Origin: Poriferisodalis sp965203655
GTDB lineage: Bacteria; Actinomycetota; Acidimicrobiia; Acidimicrobiales; Poriferisodalaceae
Length of the DNA stretch: 64,000 nucleotides
NCBI RefSeq assembly: GCF_965203655.1
Contig: NZ_CBDBDD010000009.1
Coordinates: 434,001 to 498,000, forward strand
Reading direction: 5' to 3'
The translations under genes and the position numbers were made by a program. The notes beneath the pieces were generated by a model. That model was not told the DNA's origin, searched no databases, and saw nothing but the letters and a program-made list of their open reading frames with translations. Positions 56,156 to 64,000 of this stretch are shown here, piece after piece. Numbering within the stretch: the first letter of the stretch is position 1; every line of letters starts with the position of its first letter.

Positions 56156-58135
56156 CTAGGCCGTGATGCGGGCGAGGGTCTTGGTGACTGCGGCCGCAAT
56201 GCCCTTGGCGTCGAGGCCGAGTTCGGCCTGCAGCTCCTGGGCGGTGCCATGGGGGAGGTACGTGTCGGGGGTTCCCAGTTGGGTGATGCGTGGGACGGTC
56301 GGGGCGTCGAGCTGCTGGAGGGCGTCGTTGACGAGGCTGCCGAAGCCGCCGACCCGGACGCCGTCCTCGACGGTCACGACGAGCGGATGCGATGCAGCGT
56401 CGAGGATCATGGCCCGATCCAGCGGCTTGAGCACCCGTGGATCCCACAGCGAGATCTCGACGCCCTCGGAGCTGAGCAGCTCGGCAGCCTCGGCGGCCGC
56501 GCTGAGTGTCTGCCCCGCCGCGAGCACGCAGGCGTCGGAGCCCGTGCGGTGCTGGCGAGCTTGCATCCGCATGCTGCGGGGTGATGTCGGGAGCGGCTCG
56601 ATGGCCCCTGCCAGCGCACCCTTGCCGCGCGGCCAGCGAATCACGACAGGGCCATCGGTGATCTCGAGCGCGTGACCGAAAGCGACCGGCAGCTCGTCGG
56701 GCGACGACGGCGCGAACACCGTCATGTCGGGGATGCGCGTGAACATGGCGATGTCGTAGACCCCGTGATGAGAAGCGCCGTCGGGGCCCGTGATGCCAGC
56801 CCGATCCACGCAGAGGATGACCGGCAGACGGTGCAGCCCGATGTCATAGAGCGCTTGGTCGAAGGCGCGGGCCATGAAGGTCGAATACACCGCCACGACC
56901 GGCCGGAGACCTGCGCGCGCCATGCCCGCCGCTGAGGTCAGCGCGTGCTGTTCGGCGATGCCCACGTCGTAGAAGCGTTCGGGAAATTCGCGCTGGAACG
57001 GCAGCAGGCCGGTGGAGCCGCCCATGGCAGCGGTGATCGCCACGATGTTGCTGTCATGCCGGGCTGCGGCGATGAGCGTCTCGGTGAATGTGGCCGTGTA
57101 GTCGCGCACGACCGGCTCATCGGACACAGCCAGTGTTTCGACCGTCGCCGACTCCTCCGGTGCAGCCGCAGGTTCTGCCGGGATCGGCCCGGCAGGGGTG
57201 AGTGCTGGAGAGGTGCCTGTGGCGGGGTCGAAGAGCCCGATGTCGTGCAAGTGCTTTTCGATGTCGTGCTCGGCGGGGGCGTAGCCGCGGCCTTTCTGGG
57301 TCACCACGTGAACGACGACGGGGCCCCCGGAGTAGGCGGCCGCATCGCGAAATGCCGACTCCATGGCTCCGATGTCGTGGCCGTCGAACGGTCCGAGGTA
57401 ACGCACGCCGAGCGTCTCGAAGAACGCCGGCGGCTCCCACATCTCGCGCATGGCCGCCGCCGCGCTGTCCAGTCCCCGCCGCACGCCGTCGCCGAGAGGC
57501 ACGCGCTCGAGCAGGTGATCCACGACCCGCCGCCCCTGCACATAGTGCGGCGACTGGCGCAGCCGTGACACGGCGGCCGACAGCCGGCTGACGGTCGGCG
57601 CGTAGGAGCGACCGTTGTCGTTCAGCACGATGAGAGCACGCTGCGCGTAATGGCCGAGATTGTTCAGCGCCTCGAAGGCCATCCCGCCGGTCATCGAGCC
57701 GTCCCCGATCACCGCGATAACGCGACGGTGCTCGTTGCCGGTCAGCCCGAAGCCCGCAGCGAGACCGGACGCCCAGCTGAGCGAGGTCGAGGCGTGGCTG
57801 TTCTCGACGACATCGTGGGGTGATTCGGCGGCGCTGGGGTATCCCGACAGACCGTGGCGCTGGCGGAGCCGATCGAAGCCCTCCCGGCGACCCGTGATGA
57901 GCTTGTGCACGTAGGCCTGATGGCCGGTGTCCCAGACAATGACGTCTCGCGGCGATTCGAAGACCCGATGCAGCGCCACCGTGAGCTCGACTGCGCCGAG
58001 ATTCGATCCCAGATGTCCGCCGGTGCGCGAGACGGCCTGCACGATGAAGTGCCGTATCTCTGCGCAGAGTTCGTCGAGCTGCGCGGGGCTGAGCGCTCGC
58101 AGGTCAGCCGGACTGGTGAGCTTGGCGAGGTGCAC
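56156..58135 (-). CDS. dxs: 1-deoxy-D-xylulose-5-phosphate synthase
   Basis: This 659-residue transketolase-like enzyme condenses pyruvate and glyceraldehyde 3-phosphate in the first step of the MEP isoprenoid pathway. The TPP-binding GDGSMTGG (144-151) and the catalytic GIAEQHALTSAAG block are present. A proline/alanine-rich linker (about 302-340) separates the two halves and is longer than usual. The start is GTG 58135, 9 bases after a TACCCT box. It provides precursors that could feed the polyprenyl-dependent genes nearby (uppP). Confidence 0.94.
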   Translation of the reverse strand: MHLAKLTSPADLRALSPAQLDELCAEIRHFIVQAVSRTGGHLGSNLGAVELTVALHRVFESPRDVIVWDTGHQAYVHKLITGRREGFDRLRQRHGLSGYPSAAESPHDVVENSHASTSLSWASGLAAGFGLTGNEHRRVIAVIGDGSMTGGMAFEALNNLGHYAQRALIVLNDNGRSYAPTVSRLSAAVSRLRQSPHYVQGRRVVDHLLERVPLGDGVRRGLDSAAAAMREMWEPPAFFETLGVRYLGPFDGHDIGAMESAFRDAAAYSGGPVVVHVVTQKGRGYAPAEHDIEKHLHDIGLFDPATGTSPALTPAGPIPAEPAAAPEESATVETLAVSDEPVVRDYTATFTETLIAAARHDSNIVAITAAMGGSTGLLPFQREFPERFYDVGIAEQHALTSAAGMARAGLRPVVAVYSTFMARAFDQALYDIGLHRLPVILCVDRAGITGPDGASHHGVYDIAMFTRIPDMTVFAPSSPDELPVAFGHALEITDGPVVIRWPRGKGALAGAIEPLPTSPRSMRMQARQHRTGSDACVLAAGQTLSAAAEAAELLSSEGVEISLWDPRVLKPLDRAMILDAASHPLVVTVEDGVRVGGFGSLVNDALQQLDAPTVPRITQLGTPDTYLPHGTAQELQAELGLDAKGIAAAVTKTLARITA

Positions 58136-58144
58136 TGGTGGTTC

Positions 58145-58150
58145 AGGGTA
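58145..58150 (-). promoter_or_regulatory. Probable -10 box (TACCCT) for leaderless dxs
   Basis: TACCCT on the minus strand lies 9 bases before the GTG at 58135. Confidence 0.4.
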
Positions 58151-58151
58151 C

Positions 58152-59129
58152 TCAGGGTCCGAGCGGGACTTCGGCGGGCACCTTGCCGCGCCTGCGACGT
58201 CCGCCGAGCGCCAGCGCTGGCGCTCCGGTCAAGCTCACCAGCAGCGTCAGCGCGTACAGCAGCCAGCCCAGCAGCACGGCTTCGCCCTCGTTGACACCGT
58301 GGGCGTCGAGGAACAGCACGAGAGCTCCTTCACGTACCCCGAGCCCGCCGATGGCACTCAGATTCTGCACGATCAGCACCATTGGCGCGAATGCCAGCCA
58401 GGCCCGAAGACCCGGATTCACTCCGATGGCGGCGCCAGCCAAGGCAGTCGCTGCCACCAAGAGGAACTGGTAGGCCAAACCGACGCCGAGCAAGCGCAAC
58501 GCGGCTTGGGGTTGTCGCCGGAACACGCTCAGACCCGTGTGCACTGCGCCGAGTCCTTCTCGGATGCGTGTACCGCCCGCGAGCCGGCCGAGTCCGCGGG
58601 GGTGTTCTGCGACCCAGACGATGAATGCGAGCACGATCAGCGTTCCCAGCGCGAGTCCGCCCGCGATCTGTCCGCCCGAGTGTCTCAGCAGGCTCGGCTG
58701 AGACACCAGCGCAGCCAACGTGAGCAGCGGCAAGACAACCCATCCCGTCAGCCGTTCGATGATGACAGTGGCGAATGCGTTGGCCTGGCTGCCGCAGATG
58801 CGACCCAGCCGGTTGACGCGCAGCACGTCACCGCCGATGGTCGTGGGCAGGAAGTTGCCGACGAACAGCGCGGCGAGGTAGATGGAAAGCGTCGAGCGTC
58901 CCGACACCCGGACGTCGAGCGTGTCTGCCACCTGCCACCAGCGCACGGCCGCCATGATGAACGCCGCCGCGACGACGAGAGCAGCGGCGGTCAGCCAGGC
59001 GGCGGCAGCGCTCTTGGAATCGACGTTGAGCGCCGAGAGTTCGTCACGACTGACGATCAGCAACCACGCGAGAAGGCCTGCAGTCGCGCCGACGCGGAGC
59101 ACCGTGACGAGGCCGTGCGGGATGCGCAC
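58152..59129 (-). CDS. UPF0104/lysylphosphatidylglycerol synthase-type membrane protein
   Basis: This 325-residue protein has about eight predicted membrane helices (e.g. VGATAGLLAWLLIV near 12-25, LFVGNFLPTTIGGDVLRV near 88-106). NFLPTTIGGDVLR and GLGVREGALV are the family markers. Relatives are integral membrane proteins of glycolipid or aminoacyl-lipid pathways, and homologues are often found near isoprenoid or glycosyltransferase genes. The exact substrate is unknown. It lies directly upstream of dxs on the same strand. Confidence 0.8.
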   Translation of the reverse strand: MRIPHGLVTVLRVGATAGLLAWLLIVSRDELSALNVDSKSAAAAWLTAAALVVAAAFIMAAVRWWQVADTLDVRVSGRSTLSIYLAALFVGNFLPTTIGGDVLRVNRLGRICGSQANAFATVIIERLTGWVVLPLLTLAALVSQPSLLRHSGGQIAGGLALGTLIVLAFIVWVAEHPRGLGRLAGGTRIREGLGAVHTGLSVFRRQPQAALRLLGVGLAYQFLLVAATALAGAAIGVNPGLRAWLAFAPMVLIVQNLSAIGGLGVREGALVLFLDAHGVNEGEAVLLGWLLYALTLLVSLTGAPALALGGRRRRGKVPAEVPLGP

Positions 59130-59318
59130 TCAGGCTGCACTCCCACGGAGCCCGCTCAGAGCGGCACTGGTCGCAGCACCGCTGCGCACTTCCCTCCCGA
59201 AGCGTTTCACGTGGCTTCGCACAATAGTGTGGCCGCACTGCGGGACATGAGTCGCGGACACGCGTCTCGCCGACGATTCGGATATCCCCGCAGCCAACCC
59301 ACGACAACGGCGCACTCC

Positions 59319-60764
59319 ATGACTCCGACGACCCCCACCATCACTGCCGACAGCACCGGAGCCGGACCGCTCGTCGACCTTGACGTTGTTGATGCGACTT
59401 TGCGGGAAGCCCTGCGTGCCGGTGGCGAGTGGGCCGAGCTGTTCGCGGAGGATCGATCCTCGACTGGCGTGCTGTTCGACGAGGGACGCGTCGAGGAAAT
59501 GAACTCGGGTCGGGACCGCGGTGTCGGGATCCGGGTGACAGCGGGCGAGGTGACGGGCTATGCCCACACGTCGGACATGACGCCCGAGGGACTGGCTGAC
59601 GCGGCACGAACGGCAGCGGCGGTGGCGACCCGCTCTCCGGGGGGCGGGACGGTGGACATGGAGTCGTTCCGCGGCGGCGGCACGACGGAGCCCCGCGTCA
59701 AGGTGCTGCCCACGACCGTCGGCGCGGACCGCAAGGTGGCGTTGCTGCGGGCGGCCGACGAGGCCGCGCGCTCCACCCACGAAGCGATCACCCAGGTCAC
59801 CGCTCGCTACGCCGACAGCCGCCGCCGGATCTTGGTGGCGAACTCCCATGGCGTCTGTGCGGCTGACGATCAGGTCCGCACGCTGTTTTCGGTGAGCTGC
59901 GTGGCGAGCGGCGACGGCGGCCTGCAGACCGGCCGCGAGACCGTGGGCTACACAGTCGGGTGGGAGCTGTTCGACGACTGCGACCCAGCCGAGCTGGCCC
60001 AGCGTGCGGCACAGCGCGCCGTCACCAAGCTGGCCGCCCGTCCGGCGCCGAGCGGCGAGGTGCCCGTGGTGATCGCCCGGGGCGGCGGCGGCGTGCTGTT
60101 TCACGAGGCCTGCGGGCACGGGCTCGAAGCCGACCTGGTGCGCAAGGGCGCGTCGGTATTCCGTGACCGGGTGGGCTCGCAGGTGGCTGCCGAGGGTGTG
60201 ACGCTGGTGGATGACGGCACGATGGGTCCCGAGTGGGGCGCGCTGAGAATCGACGACGAGGGCCATCCCACGCAGCGCAACGTGCTGATCTCTGACGGCG
60301 TGCTGAGCGACTACATGTGGGACTGGCTGCGGAGCCGGGACGACGGGCGCGCGCCGTCGGGCAACGGCCGTCGCCAGAGTTACACGCACCTGCCGATGGT
60401 CCGCATGACGAACACCTTCGTCACGAACGGCGACATTGACCCCGACGACATCATCGCCGACACCCCTACCGGCGTGTATGTGGCCCAGCTCGGCGGCGGG
60501 CAGGTGAACACGGCGACCGGCGACTTCGTGTTCGGCATGACCGAGGCCTACCTCATCGAGGACGGCAAGATCACCGAGCCGCTGCGCGAAGGCAACTTGA
60601 TCGGCAACGGCCCCCAGGTGCTGGTGGACATAGATGCGATCGGCAACGACTTCGCGATGGGCCATCCCGGCACCTGCGGCAAGGACGGCCAGGGCGTCCC
60701 CGTCGGCGACGGCCAGCCCACCCTGCGGGTGCGAGCCCTGACCGTCGGGGGCACCGCCGCGTGA
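59319..60764 (+). CDS. tldD: Metalloprotease TldD
   Basis: This 481-residue half of the TldD-TldE heterodimer holds the zinc site HEACGH at 262-267. TldD/E proteases remove leader peptides and degrade unfolded or modified peptides. It has FRDRVGSQVAAEGVTLVDDG and GNLIGNGPQVLVDIDAIG. ATG 59319 has only a weak ribosome site; ATG 59248 and a long in-frame extension to 57927 (antisense to dxs) exist but look wrong. It overlaps tldE by 4 bases (GTGA). Confidence 0.9.
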   Translation: MTPTTPTITADSTGAGPLVDLDVVDATLREALRAGGEWAELFAEDRSSTGVLFDEGRVEEMNSGRDRGVGIRVTAGEVTGYAHTSDMTPEGLADAARTAAAVATRSPGGGTVDMESFRGGGTTEPRVKVLPTTVGADRKVALLRAADEAARSTHEAITQVTARYADSRRRILVANSHGVCAADDQVRTLFSVSCVASGDGGLQTGRETVGYTVGWELFDDCDPAELAQRAAQRAVTKLAARPAPSGEVPVVIARGGGGVLFHEACGHGLEADLVRKGASVFRDRVGSQVAAEGVTLVDDGTMGPEWGALRIDDEGHPTQRNVLISDGVLSDYMWDWLRSRDDGRAPSGNGRRQSYTHLPMVRMTNTFVTNGDIDPDDIIADTPTGVYVAQLGGGQVNTATGDFVFGMTEAYLIEDGKITEPLREGNLIGNGPQVLVDIDAIGNDFAMGHPGTCGKDGQGVPVGDGQPTLRVRALTVGGTAA

Positions 60765-62107
60765 ATCCCGATGAGCTGGCCCGGTTGGCGCAGCAGGTTT
60801 GCGAGCGGGCTGCGGGCAACGAGCAGATCGAGGTGTGCGTCTCGACGGGGCGCTCCACCACGGTGCGGGCGTACAACGGCGAGGTGGAATCGCTGCGCTC
60901 GGGCGTGACCGCGGCAATCGGCGTGCGTGTGCTCGATGACGGTCGCCAGGGATTCGCGTTCGCCGGTTCGCTGGATCCCGATGTGGTGTCTGACACGCTG
61001 GAAGCGGCGCGCCGCAACGTTGCGTTCGGCGAGTCGGACCCGCACCAGCGCCTTGCCGAGCCCGACGGCGTGGAGCCTCCCGGACTGGAACTCGGTGACC
61101 CGGCGGTGCTGAGCGTTCCTGATTCGGACAAGATCGCCGCGGCGATCGATCTCGAGCGTCGCTGCCTGGATGCCGATCCGCGCATCTCTGGTGTGCGTGT
61201 CGCCGCTTGGAGCGACGGCTGGTCGCAGTCGGCCCTGGCGTCGAGCACGGGCATCTGCGTGCGGACCTCGACGGGAAGCTGCTCGATCGGCGCCCAGCCG
61301 CTCGCCACCGACGGTGACGAGACCCAGATCGGTTACGCCGGCGATGCCGCTCGGCGGCCCGACGAGCTCGACGTCGAACGAGTCGTCACGGAGTCGACCA
61401 AGTTGGCCACCGGACAGCTGGGAGCGACCAAGCCGCCCAGCGAACACCTGACGGTCGTGCTCGCCCCCTCGGTCGCGGCCGCCTTCATCGGCGTGGTCGC
61501 GAGCGTGCTCGCAGCGGACAGCGTGCTCAAGGGGCGCTCCCCGTTCGCCGACCGCGTGGGCTCTCAGATCGCCGACGAGCGCTTGAACCTGGTCGACGAC
61601 CCGACCGACCCCGGGACCTTGGGCGCCACGAACTTCGACGGGGAAGGGCTGGCGGCCCGCCGCAACATGCTGATCTCCGCCGGCGTGCTCGACAGTTTCC
61701 TGCACAACGCGTACACCGCCCGCCGATCAGACACGGCCTCCACCGGCTCGGCTGTCCGAGGCACCCGGTCCGTTCCCGGAGTCGGCATCCACGCGCCCGT
61801 CGTGGCCACCGGCGACATCGCCAACGACAAGCTCAACGCGTCCATCTCCGATGGCGTCTTGGTGCGGGGCGTCAGCGGACTGCACAGCGGGGTCAATCCC
61901 ACCAGCGGCGACTTCTCGGTCGGCGCGTGGGGCCATCGCATCGCCGGCGGCGAGTTGGCGGAGCCCTTCAGGGAAGCCACGATCGCGTCCACGCTTCAGC
62001 GGATGCTGCTGGGGATCTGCGGCATCGGGGCGACCGCCGAGCCGCTTGCGGGAGGCCTGTCGATGCCGCCGCTGGTCGTCGCCGACGTCGCGCTGTCGGG
62101 GGTGTGA
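60761..62107 (+). CDS. tldE: TldE/PmbA family protein
   Basis: This 448-residue partner of TldD has the same fold but lacks the HExxxH zinc motif, as expected for TldE. Blocks include SPFADRVGSQIADERLNLVDDP and GIGATAEPLAGGLSMP. It helps form the catalytic cleft. Encoded directly after tldD (4-base overlap). Confidence 0.9.
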   Translation: MNPDELARLAQQVCERAAGNEQIEVCVSTGRSTTVRAYNGEVESLRSGVTAAIGVRVLDDGRQGFAFAGSLDPDVVSDTLEAARRNVAFGESDPHQRLAEPDGVEPPGLELGDPAVLSVPDSDKIAAAIDLERRCLDADPRISGVRVAAWSDGWSQSALASSTGICVRTSTGSCSIGAQPLATDGDETQIGYAGDAARRPDELDVERVVTESTKLATGQLGATKPPSEHLTVVLAPSVAAAFIGVVASVLAADSVLKGRSPFADRVGSQIADERLNLVDDPTDPGTLGATNFDGEGLAARRNMLISAGVLDSFLHNAYTARRSDTASTGSAVRGTRSVPGVGIHAPVVATGDIANDKLNASISDGVLVRGVSGLHSGVNPTSGDFSVGAWGHRIAGGELAEPFREATIASTLQRMLLGICGIGATAEPLAGGLSMPPLVVADVALSGV

Positions 62108-62110
62108 GCT

Positions 62111-62836
62111 GTGCCTCGAACGCCCGCCCCAGCAGCCGTCGAACGGCACCCGCACTTGGCAGACGACTGCCCCGCGGGCTGGGTGCGCGTGGATTTTCAC
62201 ACCCACACCATGTGGTCGGGGGACTCGACGACTACGCCGGAGGAATTCGCCGAGTGCCTCGCGGAGAGCGGCATAGACGTCGTGTGCATCACCGACCACA
62301 ACGCCGTGCGTGGCGCCCAGCAGCTGCAAGGCGAGCTGGATGCCCGCGTCGTGGTGGGCGAGGAGATGAAGACCCATGCCGGCGAGCTCATCGGCCTGTT
62401 CCTGACCGAACGGGTGCCGCAGGGTCTGGCACCCGTGGCGGCCGCGCAGGCGATTAAGTCGCAGGGCGGGCTTGTCTATATCCCGCACCCGTTCGATCCG
62501 CTCCGCAACAACCTCCGTCACGACGTGCTCGATGAGCTTGTCGCCGAAGGCCTCGTCGACGGCATGGAGGTGCTGAACTCCAAGACGAGCCTCAACAGCC
62601 TCAACTCGCGTGCGGCGCGCTATGCGGGCGAGCACGGCTTGGCGCCGGGCGCCGGCAGCGACGCCCACGTGGCAGAAGCACTCGGGGGCGCGTACCTGGA
62701 GATGCCGGACTTCGACGACAACGATCCGGCCGGCTTCCTAGCGTCGATGCGCCAGGGCTGGGCGGTCGGCCACCACTATGACCCGCCCCGTCGCTGGAGA
62801 CCGCGCATCATCCCATCGGTGGGGAGCGACGACTAG
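62111..62836 (+). CDS. PHP domain metal-dependent phosphoesterase
   Basis: This 241-residue PHP-fold protein has metal-ligand motifs DFHTHT (28-33), TDHN near 61, and SDAH near 183. It would hydrolyse a phosphoester with a two- or three-metal centre. It follows tldE by 3 bases, so it is probably in the same transcript. The start is GTG 62111. The substrate is unknown. Confidence 0.85.
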   Translation: MPRTPAPAAVERHPHLADDCPAGWVRVDFHTHTMWSGDSTTTPEEFAECLAESGIDVVCITDHNAVRGAQQLQGELDARVVVGEEMKTHAGELIGLFLTERVPQGLAPVAAAQAIKSQGGLVYIPHPFDPLRNNLRHDVLDELVAEGLVDGMEVLNSKTSLNSLNSRAARYAGEHGLAPGAGSDAHVAEALGGAYLEMPDFDDNDPAGFLASMRQGWAVGHHYDPPRRWRPRIIPSVGSDD

Positions 62837-62847
62837 GGGCTGTTGCG

Positions 62848-63726
62848 TTGGGTGATATCGCCGGCGTCGCGGACGTGGGCGTCGCGATCGTGCTCGGCCT
62901 GCTGCAGGGGCTGACCGAGTTCTTCCCGGTGTCCTCCAGTGCCCACCTCGAGCTGGTGCCCTGGCTGGCCGGCTGGGACCTCTTCGATGGCGACAACGAG
63001 CTGGAGAACTCATTCGACGTGGCGCTGCACGTGGGCACGCTCGCCGGAGCGGCCCTGTACCTGCGCGCTGACATCGCCCGCTATGCGGTCGCACTGTGGC
63101 GCGGCATCCGGGGCAACCCCACCCCCCACACCGTGGTCGCCGTCAGCCTTGCCGTCTCGGCGATCCCCGCGGCGCTGGTGGGACTGGCACTGGAAGACGT
63201 CGTGCTCGACCTGGCGGAAGAGCCGCTGCTGATCGCAGCATTGCTGCCCGCGTTCGGCTGGTTGCTGTGGCGGTCCGACGTGACGGCCGCCCGGCGGGGA
63301 CTTGAGCGCGAGCGCCACACGTACGGTCTGCGGGACGCCGCCGCCATGGGTTTCGCGCAAGCGATGGCGTTGCTGCCAGGTGTGAGCCGCTCGGGTGTGA
63401 CGATCACGGCGGGGCGATGGCTGGGCTTCGACCGCGCAGCGGCAGCGCGGTTGGCGTTTCTCATGAGCTTGCCGGTGATCGCCGGGGCGGGCCTCTACCG
63501 CGCGGGCACGCTGGCACAGGCCGCTCCCAGCGCGGTGCACGTGCAGCTGATCGTCATCGGCGCCGCGACGGCCGTCGTGTCGTCGTGGGCTGGCGTCGCT
63601 GCGATGGTGCGGTTGCTGGACCGGATGGGCCAGCGCACCCAGCGCTCGCCGTTCGCACTGTTCTTCGGCTACCGGGCAGTGTTGGCGGTGGCGGTCGCCG
63701 TGGTCGTGTTCAGCGGGTTGCGCTGA
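62848..63726 (+). CDS. uppP: Undecaprenyl-diphosphatase
   Basis: This 292-residue integral membrane enzyme dephosphorylates undecaprenyl diphosphate to recycle the cell-wall lipid carrier. GLTEFFPVSSSAHL (21-34) and PGVSRSGVTITAGR (about 175) form its active site. About eight helices are predicted. TTG 62848 is the start, 11 bases after the PHP gene. It overlaps the convergent gene by 17 bases at its end. Confidence 0.92.
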   Translation: MGDIAGVADVGVAIVLGLLQGLTEFFPVSSSAHLELVPWLAGWDLFDGDNELENSFDVALHVGTLAGAALYLRADIARYAVALWRGIRGNPTPHTVVAVSLAVSAIPAALVGLALEDVVLDLAEEPLLIAALLPAFGWLLWRSDVTAARRGLERERHTYGLRDAAAMGFAQAMALLPGVSRSGVTITAGRWLGFDRAAAARLAFLMSLPVIAGAGLYRAGTLAQAAPSAVHVQLIVIGAATAVVSSWAGVAAMVRLLDRMGQRTQRSPFALFFGYRAVLAVAVAVVVFSGLR

Positions 63727-64000
63727 GGACGACGGGAACGATCACTCCCGTTGCGCTCGCTCGAGCGACTGATTCGAGGTCCGCAGCATCAACCTCGACC
63801 AGCCACCGCTCTGCCTGCGAAGCGAGGACGTGGGCCCGGACACGATCTGCGCTGACGTTGGCCTCGGCGGGATTGAACGGATCGATGTCGGCGAAGAGCA
63901 TCAGCTCGACTGCGGTTCCGGGCCGCACCTCGGGGGCGTGGGGGCCGACGCCGATGCCGATACCGCGACGCCCCGGAGTGACGCCGGAGGTCGGATCGAT
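63710..64000 (-). CDS. C-terminal fragment of a SAF/CpaB-like protein (5' end off window)
   Basis: The minus-strand frame is open from the window edge (first codon at 64000) to a stop at 63710, giving at least 96 residues. Visible segments (RRGIGIGVGPHAPEVRPGTAVELML, ADRVRAHVLASQAERWLVEVDAADL, ATGVIVPVVLSATR) resemble the pattern of SAF-domain/CpaB pilus-assembly proteins: a strand-rich domain with GxxVxL and a late helix ending in VPVxL. The match is weak and the N-terminus is missing. Continuity off the window cannot be seen. Confidence 0.45.
   Translation of the reverse strand: MDPTSGVTPGRRGIGIGVGPHAPEVRPGTAVELMLFADIDPFNPAEANVSADRVRAHVLASQAERWLVEVDAADLESVARASATGVIVPVVLSATR

Noticed and set aside
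57927..59318. Long in-frame extension of tldD, to 945 codons
   Set aside because: It lies antisense to the membrane-protein gene and the start of dxs, and has no homology-like content before the TldD start.
1..64000. tRNA, rRNA, prophage, insertion sequence or integrase genes
   Set aside because: I scanned intergenic gaps and recognisable protein families and saw none; a tRNAscan or IS search would be needed to exclude small ones.

Overview
High-GC chromosomal DNA from an actinobacterium, most likely an uncultivated Acidimicrobiia-like lineage. The evidence for this is a mycothiol ligase (mshC), a DUF3516-type Ski2-like helicase, many acyl-CoA/thiolase-type genes, and a strong tendency to leaderless genes in which a TANNNT -10 box lies 6-9 bases before the start codon. 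The phylum call is an inference from gene content; I see no rRNA or tRNA gene in the window.

Layout. 1-5.7 kb: the 3' end of guaB, an RNA helicase, a 2-hydroxyacid dehydrogenase, and a cytochrome P450 followed by an SMP-30 family protein. 5.7-10.6 kb: a compact minus-strand catabolic operon of nitrile hydratase beta and alpha, a UGSC-family protein, its conserved partner, a MaoC dehydratase and an acyl-CoA dehydrogenase-like flavoprotein. The UGSC gene is interrupted by an in-frame TGA exactly at the U of the UGSC motif, and a SECIS-like hairpin follows it, so I read it as a selenoprotein. 10.6-16.3 kb: small hydrolases, two tandem diverged ChaN-like paralogues and mshC. 16.3-21.8 kb: an orphan ParA, an Fe-S PD-(D/E)XK nuclease, enoyl-CoA hydratase, fpg, and an NfeD/SPFH pair.

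21.9-29.9 kb is the most unusual accessory block. A 1734-residue protein joins a DEDDh exonuclease, a DinG/XPD-type helicase and a RecQ helicase. It is followed by a UvrD-type helicase with a degenerate NERD-like N-terminus and by a divergent RES-Xre toxin-antitoxin pair. I treat this as a candidate genome-defence or DNA-processing locus, not a proven one.

30-43.8 kb: a P1 peptidase; a 466-base non-coding stretch with a strong hairpin and a branched-chain-type leader-peptide motif; beta-oxidation genes; and an aminotransferase preceded by a leaderless 8-codon ORF that overlaps its start. Next come a four-component MacAB-type efflux operon whose adaptor gene is split by a 2-base frameshift in a GC tract, and a riboswitch-controlled cobalamin uptake operon (btuF-C-D-cobO).

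43.9-64 kb: pncB, a 1-Cys peroxiredoxin with a palindromic operator candidate, an AcoX-like kinase, thiD, and a B12-dependent acyl-CoA mutase large subunit lacking the methylmalonyl-specific arginine. These are followed by NfuA, a PIG-L deacetylase, a DUF35/HMG-CoA synthase-like protein paired with a thiolase, dxs, a polyprenyl/lipid membrane protein, tldD-tldE, a PHP phosphoesterase, uppP and a truncated gene at the right edge. B12 uptake, the B12-dependent mutase, thiolase, hydratase and dehydrogenase genes together suggest a heterotroph degrading branched or steroid-like acyl-CoAs and nitriles.
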